DNA of 64,000 nt from Tachypleus tridentatus (taxonomy: Eukaryota > Arthropoda > Merostomata > Xiphosura > Limulidae). The stretch spans positions 14,803,857-14,867,856 of the forward strand of contig NC_134834.1 of assembly GCF_004210375.1 (NCBI RefSeq). Direction: 5' to 3'. Below, piece by piece: positions 39,601 to 51,600 of this stretch. The translations under genes were made by a program, and so were the position numbers. Below the pieces are notes generated by a model that had not been told where the DNA came from, did not search any database, and worked only from the letters and a program-made list of their open reading frames with translations. Positions within the stretch are counted from its first letter, which is position 1. Every line of letters starts with the position of its first letter.

Positions 39601-42600
39601 TTAACCCCACTATTCGTTGGTAAAAAAGTAGCCCAAGTGTTGGCTGTGGGTAATGGTGACCAACTGCTTTCCCTCTAGTCTTACACTGCTAAATTAGGGA
39701 CGGCTAGTGCAGATAGCCCTCGTGTAGCTTTGCGCGAAAATTCAAAACAAACCAATCCAACGTAAATAACATTCTGGTTCTTTACCTATTTAATAATATT
39801 ATATAATAATAATAATAGCTATTTAATTTAATATCATCCTGAATAACCTTTTGTTGGTTTAGTCTACTCTCTGTGGGCGACACATTTTATGTGTTTAACA
39901 TACATAGAAGAAATATACCATATTATGATTTCCGTCACAATCCTGTATTGAAGTATCTTTGTCTCTGTATTTCTGTTTATAGCCTAGAAGCTAAAGAAGC
40001 AATACGCCCACAGCGCCATATGTTATTAAAGGGCGTATGAAACGTTGTTTTCAACCTTGATATGTTTAAAAACTTGTGTTTTCGCTTTTCTAATTTACAG
40101 TGAGAAACCGTTGAAGAGTTGAAATACATGACCCACCGTTAAGAGGCGGGACTTTCGAGGCTAGGACTTCGACTACCCTTGTACTAAATCCTCTTAATAT
40201 TTTGATAAGCCATACTTGTTCCATCGTGAAATGGGGAGGCCATGGTATTATTTTAGTGCGAGTTTTTTCCCTTTAAGAAGCTAAAAATAAGACACTTCTC
40301 GTGCATACTTCACATTGTGAGAAGAAATGTGATGTCTTTAGAAGCAACTTATGTGGCACAGACAACAAAACTTATTTAGAGAAGAAAAACAAAAACGAAA
40401 CCTGAAAGCTCAGGATAGCCCAGTAGTTGGTGGTGGATGTTGTTAATTATTTATCTTCCCTCACTTCAAAATTAGGAAAGTTGGCGTAGATGGCGCTGTG
40501 TAGTTTTGTACGAGTATGTAAAACAAACAAATAAAGTTGTAAATAAAAAATAGAACAATCGAGTTTTGAAACGTGGATTAAATGTAAGACAATTTTTGCA
40601 TATAGTAGGATTTTTCCATCCTCCAAAATAAAAATAATGGAATACTAAACCTTTTTAATTGATTATTCTATCTTATTTTGGATTTTCCTAATTAATCTTG
40701 AGGCCCGCCAACATATTATTTCTCAGGTAGTAATAGCTTGGTGAAATTTGGGTGATCGTCAATAGCACGTAATTTGTTTGTTTGTTTTTGAATTTTGCGC
40801 ATAGCTACTCGAGGGCTATCTGCGCTAGCCGTCCCTACTTTAGCAGTGTAAGACTAGAGGGAAGGCAGCTAGTCATCAACACCCACCGCCAACCCTTGGG
40901 TTACTCTTTTACCAACGAATAGTGGGATTGACCGTCACTTTATAACGCCTCCACAGCTGAAAGGGTGAGCATGTTTTGGTGCGACCGGGATTCGAACCCG
41001 CGACCCTCAGATTACGAGTCGAACGCCTTATATGTATTGAAGTACACGTAATAAAAACGGTGTGACGTAAAACTTCGCCAGCTCGTGAAAATTAATAAAA
41101 AGGAAACAAATACAGCTTCCGCGTGTTCTTCGACTTATTTATTATATTTTATATATTTTTATATGGGCCGGGCGTGTGTCGGTGATAAAAGTAAAGGTCT
41201 GTATGTTGTATTGTATTGTAAGGCTCAGGAAAACTTCGCACGAAGTGCCGTTCAGTTTGGAAATTCTAATATTGTAAGGTCGAAATATTTTTCGAGATGA
41301 TCAAAGAGTTCAAGGCTCCAGTACTTCAACATGCTACTCACTTGTTCCGATAAGAATAGCCGTTCGAGTTGTGGATGCTGCTGATTGATTGCCCTTCTTT
41401 TAATCAACAGCACTTGATTAAATATGGCGGTTAAATCCACGTGCCTTATAAATTGCTTTCAGGTTGGAAACGCCTCCACTTTTCTATACATAATATGTGT
41501 GTTAAGTAGATACAGATAAATCACACACAAAATCACGACCCTTGAATTTCACCATAACTGTACGGTTCTATTTAACATAATTTATTCGATTTTTGAAGAA
41601 CTTTTGGTTGAAACACTTTAGTTAAAATCATAAATAACACACAACGTTTAATTGGGTATACAGGTTAAAAACATTTTGAACTAACGTAACTCTATGGTCT
41701 TCAAAAAAATTGACACGTGCTGACGTTAATTGTTATTTATTATTTTAGCATTCTACACGAGTGGCGAGAAACAGTACTTAAGCCCTACTTCCCTCCTCAC
41801 CTCCCAGTGACACAGCGGAATGTCTGCGAACTTGCACTGCTAAAAACCAGGTTTCGATACCTGTGCTAGGCAAAACGCAGATAACCCATTGTGTAGCTCT
41901 GTGCTCAATCACGAACAAACAAACAAATATTATAACGTAGAAAATGTAAAGGTTTTGACGTACGTGCGTACGTACAAACCTGTATGAAACTTCTGTGCGT
42001 GCTCACGTGAATTGAAGAACCAGAACTTTTATACATACACACATATATATAGAAAACAAACTTTAAGATGGAAATTTATGGTAATCCTGGTTGGTAGTTT
42101 GTCGTGAAATTTATTCTACACAATTCTACACCTTCATAGATTCTTGATATTCACCAGGGTGCGCTCAATGTTGGACACAAGTTAAGTTACATGTAAAATT
42201 CATAGGTTTTCGTATAATACATAAACGTCCAATTTCTCTTCTTTTTTTTTTTTTATTAATCCATACAAGAGCTCAAGCAAATTTGGTAAACAGTACATCT
42301 TCAACGTGCATTATTATAAGTTCGCCACTTGTTTTTCTGTCTTTACTAAACCAAATCCCCTGTCTACGTTCCCTGAAACGTTAAGGAAAATGCATGCGAG
42401 GAAATATAATCACATTTTTCTTCCACTTCGTCGGAATTCATTGCGTGATGTTCTGTTAGGCTTAGCTGTCCTGGAATTTTAACAAGCCTTTCTATATTCC
42501 GAAACATGCAGATTCGCGACAAAAAATGTTAGGCTTACGTTTATATAGGACTCATAAATTTACTTTAAGGAGACTGTACACACCAAAACTGAAATTTGTT

Positions 42601-45600
42601 GCTTTTGAAAGTCTGAGAGCTGTTTTTGTTTTGTCACGGCGTGTTTCTTCTGTTTATGTGCGTAAAATTTCAATATTTATACTAACTTAATTTCCTTCTA
42701 AGCATCTCTCGGATCGTTTAAGAAGAAACACATGTGTTTGACAGGGATTAACAACATGTTCGGTTACATATCACTTTTAACACACACACACACACATATA
42801 TAAATTGTGATATCCTCTTTAGTCAAAGGTTTCTCATATTTATTTATATTTCATCAGATAACTTTAAAGTGTTGTAAAAGAAAATTAATTTTAAAAATTC
42901 TAATCGACGTAACCTTAACTAACATACAAGCTAGTATTAATTTATATGAAATGACGCGTTTCAATTACAAGTTTTAATTAATTATTCTGTATAACTCTAG
43001 AATTTACAAAAGACTGGAGATTTGTAACTGAAATGAAACTCTGGCCTTATTAGGGAAACTGATTGTTGTCGCACTTTTAATTAATTTGGAAAGTAGAAAC
43101 TGTACTTTTTTATTGTATATATTCTTTACATTATTAGTTTAACTGAAGAATTGTTTGAGTCCAAATTCATCAGACTCGCATATATAAAAATGTATGTGTG
43201 AAATTTCGTTTAAAAGTGACAGAATATAAAATAACAGGTCACAATCCGTGACTAATAGCGCCAATAAGCGTGTCTGATTTGTGACGTCACGGCAAGTAAC
43301 GAAGAGATTGCAGTAGATATGTGGTATGTTTTCCATTTCTAGTTTAAACTGCACTACACAGATAATATCACCGCCTGTCAAGGATGGGTGACACACCTAT
43401 ATACATTTATGTGTGTGTATGGGTGGGTAGAGCAGAAACAGTTGATTCCACTATAATTGTAAACACCGCGCCCAAAATGCAATGTTTTGTCTTAATCAGA
43501 TAACGAATATAAATATTTTTCAAGTGGTAAACGGTCTGAGTTTTTGTCCAAAAAAGAAAATAACGTAATTGAATTATTATAGCGTGATTCGTTATCTCAG
43601 CATGATGTACTGTCAAGGAAAAGGTATTAGTTAGTGTTAACTGAAATCTGAAAACTACGTACACAGAAATTTGGAATTTTAGAAATCGGAGACGTTTCTG
43701 TCTTAATTATTACAATTGGTGTTGAAGAAACAAAGCGTAAAACACTTGAAGTTATATAAAATTAGAAGAATTCTCAGAAAACAATGAAGTGACTTCATAA
43801 GTATACTGTTTATCGATATCTTCTGAAACACTTAAAAGAACAATACCACTTGTTTTATTTCTGAGGGCATTTTGTTTATCAATAGGCATGCTTTGTAGCT
43901 GCATCACGATTGTAACATAATCGCTAAAACCAAAGATTTTACGTTCTTCTGTCAGGCTCAACATCTACTTTCCCTTCGTTTTAGGCCTTATTAAAACGAC
44001 CAACCGCCATTTAGACCGGGAGAGCCAATCAGAACACGTGCTTGAGGTGAGTATTTATATTAATTTTAGACTTGAACAAGTTTAAAAGTATTTTGAGGCT
44101 AGTGCGTTAATTTTTTGTTGTTGTTAATTTGAATGTCAAAACATTGAAATACAACTTTTCAACTACGAAAAATAACCTAAATTAAATATAAATGTTTTCA
44201 AAATGTACAAAGAGAAAATACAATAATTGGGTAAATTAGTTATATTAAGATATATATTCAAAAATAAATTAGTAGAAGTTTATTAAATATCCTTTTTTAT
44301 ATTTCTTTATTACTTTTATTAAAATTTCAGTTTAGTTATACATGTTTTGTAATTATAGAAGAGCAGTTTTTTCTTATCTTTAATAATTTAATACAAAAAT
44401 ATAAATTTTACTTCATAGTTGTTTTTTGTGTTCCTTAGTAATCGTTTTTTACAGTTTCACAATTCCAGCTAACTGCTGCTGCTGCTTCCTGCTTAACTTT
44501 TACCTGTTTAAAATGACAGGAAGAAAAATATATGAAAAATAACATGAATTTAATTTAGGTTATTTATGTTTAATTGAAAAGCGACGTTATGAACATTTTT
44601 CATAGAAATTCTCGGTAAAATTACATCCTGAGGAATGATTTTTGAAGTCGAAATGGTCGAAAAAATTAACACAGATGATTAAAACGGAGGAGATGAATCA
44701 TTGTAGTGTTTTGTTATTTGTATCCACAAGTAAACATTTATATGGTTTAGTTTTATATATATATATATATTACCAAATTTTATTACTTAAAGCTCACAAG
44801 TAAAGAGTGTAAGTTAATGTAATAAGATGTAGAAAGAAATAATAAATTCAATAACAATGATACGTCATAATTATTGACCAGTTATTGTTGGATTTATTTT
44901 TCAAGGTAGTTTTAAGTCATAATCATTGACCTGTTGATGGTTTTCTTTCATAAGCACTATTACATCGTAATTACATTATTGCTAGTCTATCACTGAAGAA
45001 TTGTATTATGTAAGCGTAATTACGTTGTAATTACTAGATTATTATTTTCTGTTGTAGGTATTATTAAATCATAATTAATGACCTATTGTTCATGAAATTT
45101 CTTTTGTGGACACTTTTTTTATTGCTGATTTGTTATAGGAGGATTTTTATTTTGTAAGTATTGTTCGAGATCATGATTACACATTGTGAAATGATTTTTA
45201 TTTATAAATACTAAAATATTACTGGTGCCGATCTGTTATTAATAGTGTTTTTTTGTAGGTACAATATGAGATTATGCTTAATGATGTGGTGTTGGTGAAT
45301 TTTCTTCTGTAGATACTAGTGAGAGATTCTGGAGAACCTTCATTATCGTCCACCACCCGAGTGGTGGTTACAGTTGAAGACATTAATGATAATGATCCAC
45401 AGTTCACAGAATCTCTTTATCGATGTCCAGTTTTGGTATCTAACAAAATGGCCGTAGGATATCTCTGTCGAGTAAGTATTAAATGTAGTTAGATTCTCAA
45501 ACAGTTTCAAGTTTTACATAAAAATATCCAGTGAAATGTGAAGGTATGTAAAGAAAACGTATTAAAAGTCGATTGTTTATAAATATGTATATAAGATTAT

Positions 45601-48600
45601 CAAACCAATAAGGGAACACCATAGAAACAAATATTTCAAATAATGTAGAAAACCTATATGTATTTTTAAGGTTCTTAGGGTAAAAATATCATAAAATAGA
45701 AGTAATTGTGTAATTATGGATGATTATTATAAATAAATATTTTAAATGAAATACATATTTGACAATGATATTTTGCTGAAATTTTCAATCTGTTTTGAAA
45801 TTACATGAATATTAAATTATAGTTTAGTATTCATTAGAACGTGTAAAAAACCACGCATCAGCCATATGAAAAGAAGTACATGGATAAGGGGCAAAAAATA
45901 TATTAAAAATGAAAGTATAGGAATGAATGCACTCAAAAAGTGAGGAAACAAGGTAGGAATGGGCATGATATAATAAAGCTTCCTCTGGTAAACTTCGTAA
46001 CGAGATATGTTTAACATCTAGTCCATGCCTACTTCATTTTTCTTTATGTGTGATATTTTACAGCTTATGGCAACATATGAAAATCTGTTTCAGATTTTTC
46101 TACTTTTGTATACATACACACAGAAACTTTTTTAGATTTTTTGTCTTTGTATTTTTATCAACCTATATATCCGATGTATGAAATTCTGTTGTCTTTTCAT
46201 GCTCTTGCAATAGGAGAGACAAGTTATGAAGAAACTAAACGATATAAAAGTTACAGATTACACAATTATCTGATTCTTCTAGTATTGTATAAATAGACTT
46301 TGGAGTGTATGTATTGCCTCCAATAATTCGGTTAACAGAAACCTCTATTCATTGTATGGTAAGCATAAACAAGATTGATAAGTTTAGTTCACCTGGTTTA
46401 TTGTATACAGGATAGAAAAAATAAACAAAGTAAACAAGGACCGAATGTTGGACATGCCACTTTGCAATGTTCTACAGAGGAAGTTCTATTACACTATGCC
46501 TTTTCCAAACTTGTTTCCTCAAATTTTTTGTATGCCCATTCCAACGTTTTAAGTTTTATTTAAATATTTTTTCACTTGTTTCTTGTAACAAATCAGTTTT
46601 TCAGTGTTGTCGTTAGTAAGTAATTAATAACATTTTTTCACAGGTTGTAGCTACCGATCTTGATGAAGGTCTCAATGCTATGGTGGAATACAAGATACAA
46701 AAAACAAGTGTGGGAAGCATTTTTTACGTGAACCCAAAAACTGGGATTATAACCACCAACAAAACTCTTCAGACTGGGTCTGAATATGAACTTTTTGTAA
46801 GTCTTAAGTTTATGGATAAAAAAATATAACATTTCTCTTACTTTCGTATAATATGTGTGGTAAATGAATTATGCTAGAAATCTTGGTAAATTTGACAGTT
46901 AGAGAGATGCAACATTATTTGATAATATTAGTAGTCATTGTATAGTTGATGGTTGAAGTTGTATGGCATTACAGTTTGTATTAGCAATATTTTGAAGACT
47001 GAATTATTCTTCAGAGTAGGAATAACATAAAATATTTTGTGAGCATATCAATACTGTACTTGGAATATTTTCAGTTCATGCTCTGTGTACTTAATATTAA
47101 TGAGCGCTAACTGCTTTTTATCACATTATTTATCGTTCTGTGGTTTGAGCAACTATTGTTTGTTTGGATTTAAAGTTAAATATTCAGTCTGGTTTAAGTA
47201 GATTTGGTGAAGGGAAGATTTATAATTGTTTTTGTTATAGGTTAAGAATTATACTTACATTTGATTTATAATTTAATCTCGTCAAGTGCTAGCAAGCACT
47301 TCTCAGTTTCTCTTGTATAGAAGCAAAGTCATGTTATAGCTAGCAAGTGTCTCATTTTCTCTCTTGTAGAATCAGTCATGTCATAGCTAGCAAGTGTCTC
47401 ATTTTCTCTCTTGTAGAATCAGTCATGTCATAGCTAGCAAGTGTCTCATTTTCTCTCTTGTAGAATCAGTCATGTCATAGCTAGCAAGTGTCTCATTTTC
47501 TCTCTTGTAGAATCAGTCATGTCATAACTAGCAAGTGTCTCATTTTCTCTCTTATACAATCAGTCATGTCATATCTAGCTAGTGTTTTATTTTCTCTTGT
47601 ATATAAACAGTCATGTCATAGCTAGCAAGTGTCTCATTTTCTCTCTTATAGAATCAGTCATGTCATATCTAGCTAGTGTTTCATTTTCTCTCTTGTAGAA
47701 TCAGTCATGTCATAGCTAGCAAGTGTCTCATTTTCTCTTGTATATAAACAGTCATGTCATAGCTAGCAAGTGTCTCATTTTCTCTCTTATAGAATCAGTC
47801 ATGTCATATCTAGCTAGTGTCTCATTTTCTCTTGTATATAAACAGTCATGTCATAGCTAGCAAGTGTCTCATTTTCTCTCTTATAGAATCAGTCATGTCA
47901 TATCTAGCTAGTGTTTCATTTTCTCTCTTATAGAATCAGTCATGTAATAGCTAGCAAGTGTCTCATTTTCTCTCTTATAGAATCAGTCATGTCATATCTA
48001 GCTAGTGTTTCATTTTCTCTCTTGTAGAATCAGTCATGTCATAGCTAGCTAGGGTTTCATTTTCTCTTGTATATAAACAGTCATGTCATAGCAAGCAAGT
48101 GCCTCATTTTCTCTCTTATAGAATCAGTCATGTCATATCTAGCTAGTGTTTCATTTTCTCTTGTATATAAACAGTCATGTCATAGCTAGCAAGTGCCTCA
48201 TTTTCTCTCTTATAGAATCAGTCATGTCATATCTAGCAAGTGCCTCATTTTCTCTCTTATAGAATCAGTCATGTCATATCTTAGTAGTGTTTTATTTTCT
48301 CTTGTATATAAACAGTCATGTCATAGCTAGCAAGTGCCTCATTTTCTCTCTTGTAGAATCAGTCATGTCATAGCTAGCATCTCATTTTCTCTCTTATAGA
48401 ATCAGTCATGTCATATCTAGCTAGTGTTTCATTTTCTCTCTTATAGAATCAGTCATGTCATAGCTAGCAAGTGTCTCATTTTCTCTCTTATAGAATCAGT
48501 CATCTCATATCTAGCTAGTGTTTCATTTTTTCTCTTGTAGAATCAGTCATGTCATATCTAGCAAGTGTCTCATTTTCTCTTGTATATAAACAGTCATGTC

Positions 48601-51600
48601 ATATCTAGCAAGTGTCTCATTTTCTCTCTTATAGAATCAGTCATGTCATATCTAGCTAGTGTTTCATTTTCTCTCTTGTAGAATCAGTCATGTCATAGCT
48701 AGCTAGTGTTTCATTTTCTCTTGTATATAAACAGTCATGTCATAGCTAGCAAGTGCCTCATTTTCTCTCTTATAGAATCAGTCATGTCATATCTAGCTAG
48801 TGTTTCATTTTCTCTTGTATATAAACAGTCATGTCATAGCTAGCAAGTGCCTCATTTTCTCTCTTATAGAATCAGTCATGTCATATCTAGCTAGTGTTTC
48901 ATTTTCTCTTGTATATAAACAGTCATGTCATAGCTAGCAAGTGCCTCATTTTCTTTCTTATAGAATCAGTCATGTCATATTTAGCTAGTGTTTCATTTTC
49001 TCTCTTGTAGAATCAGTCATGTCATATCTAGCAAGTGTCTAATTTTCTCTCTTGTAGAATCAGTCATGTCATAGCTAGCAAGTGTGTCATTTTCTCTCTT
49101 ATAGAATCAGTCATGTCATAGCTAGCAAGTGTGTCATTTTCTCTCTTATAGAATCAGTCATGTCATAGCTAGCAAGTGTCTCATTTTCTCTCTTGTAGAA
49201 TCAGTCATGTCATAGCTAGCAAGTGTCTCATTTTCTCTCTTATACAATCAGTCATGTCATATCTAGCTAGTGTTTTATTTTCTCTTGTATATAAACAGTC
49301 ATGTCATATCTAGCTAGTGTTTCATTTTCTCTCTTGTAGAATCAGTCATGTCATAGCTAGCAAGTGTCTCATTTTCTCTTGTATATAAACAGTCATGTCA
49401 TAGCTAGCAAGTGTCTCATTTTCTCTTGTATATAAACAGTCATGTCATAGCTAGCAAGTGTCTCATTTTCTCTCTTATAGAATCAGTCATGTCATATCTA
49501 GCTAGTGTCTCATTTTCTCTTGTATATAAACAGTCATGTCATAGCTAGCAAGTGTCTCATTTTCTCTCTTATAGAATCAGTCATGTCATATCTAGCTAGT
49601 GTTTCATTTTCTCTCTTATAGAATCAGTCATGTCATAGCTAGCAAGTGTCTCATTTTCTCTCTCATAGAATCAGTCATGTCATATCTAGCTAGTGTTTCA
49701 TTTTCTCTCTTATAGAATCAGTCATGTCATAGCTAGCAAGTGTCTCATTTTCTCTCTCATAGAATCAGTCATGTCATAGCTAGCAAGTGTCTCATTTTCT
49801 CTCTCATAGAATCAGTCATGTCATATCTAGCAAGTGTCTCATTTTCTCTCATAGAATCAGTCATGTCATAGCTAGCATCTCTCTCTCTCTCATACAGGTA
49901 CAAAGACCAGTAATAGCCAACATGACTCACTCTCTCTGTTTTTAGTTGTGAAGAGTCACTTACTAATTAGCATATCACTATTTTTTTCAAGTTGTACATA
50001 TATTGAGGGGAGTAACAGCTGACAAATGACTTGTTTTCTCTCATGTAGACACAATCGGGTAACAGCCAGCAAATGACTATTTTCTTTCAATATTCAAGGT
50101 CATGCAATAGCTGTTGCATGAGTATTTTTGTATAGATTCTATGTCACATAACAGTACTTGACTAAGATTTTCTTTTGCATAGAAACAAGAGTCAGGCAAT
50201 AGGTAGCACATGGCTTGCATTTACAGTAGAAGATGAAGGGTCAAGTAACGGATAACACATGATTTGTTTTTCTTTATATAGATAGAAGCCAGTGATCACG
50301 GTGAACCAAAACGATCACAAACTGTTCGTGTTTTGATTGAAGCTGTCGCTGGGCCTAAAAAATCTCCCCATCCTCCGGTCATCAGGAATTCTGAATCATA
50401 CAATGTAGTAACTGCAAGTGACCCAATACAGCAGATGGTGACATTAATTGAAGCAGATGATAAAGATAAAGACAGATTGTGGTTTGCAATTGTTGGTAAG
50501 TCTTCTACATGTAGTTTATGGGATAGCTTGAAATCGAGCATTTCCTTACGATGGTTAAGTTTCTTAATTTTGCGACAGTATCAATTAAAATGTGAAATAT
50601 TTAAAATTCATGTAAACTAGCTTTGGTGAAATTAAGACTAGGCCCAGCATGGCCAATTGTGTTAAGGCGTTTGACTTGTAATCTGAGGGTTGCGGGTTCA
50701 AATCCCTGTCGCACCAAACATACTTGCTCTTTCAGCCATTGGGGACATTATAATGTGATGGTCAATCCCACTATTCATTGGTAAAAGAGTAGCCCACGAG
50801 TTGGCAGTGGTTGGTGATAACTAGCTGCCTTCCCTCTGGTCTTACTCTGCTAAATTAGGAACGGCTAGCACAGATAGCCATCGAGTAGCTTTGTGTGAAA
50901 TAAAAAAAACAAACGAATTAAGACTAAATAAATTCTGATACTGTGTACCTTCTTGTTTGGTGTATTATTACCTTCAAGGCAACTATATTTGATAGAATTA
51001 CTGTTGTAAAAGGCATTTTTAGTTGTTTGTATAATAACTGTGCGATTTGTTGCTAGGTGGAAATGATGATGAAAAATTTATGATGAAGAATGACGCTGGT
51101 GCAGTTCTTTTAGCAGAACCCGTGAATGGAGAAGAGCTCAGCCAGTATAACTTGAATATCAGTGTAACAGACGGAACACACACTGTGTACACGATGGTTC
51201 GTGTTTTTTATTGTTTGTTTTTTTAGAATTTTATGGAAGTATTTAGTTATGAGAAAGTTCTTTTGATGAATGCAGATGAAACTGAAAGATGGTGTCTGTT
51301 TTTGTATCTTCTATTTTTCTAGTTCCATTTATTTATCATCAAAAATTTTCTAATGATATTTTATGCAGTTTTGTGTTTGTTTTTAAACAAAATCAAATAT
51401 GTTTGTAAAGATATGGTGCTATTGGTTTAAATATTTTTTATTGACAGTTTAGACTCATAAAATATTTTAAAATCTGAGATGACAAATGGGCTTTACATCA
51501 TTTATATTATTGTTTTATTTATGCAGGTTTTCATGAATGTATTGTAGAAGTGTAAATGGATACACAGTGTATTTCATTGTATTTTAAACCTTAGTATATC

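Noticed and set aside
41957-41975. Palindrome around TACGTGCGTACGTA
   Set aside because: A short alternating pyrimidine-purine run, likely a decayed microsatellite; no nearby signal gives it a role.
45472-46643. Acceptor-type repeats like those before exons 3 and 5
   Set aside because: The intron before exon 4 shows no periodic tract-AG series by eye, so the pattern is not general in this gene.
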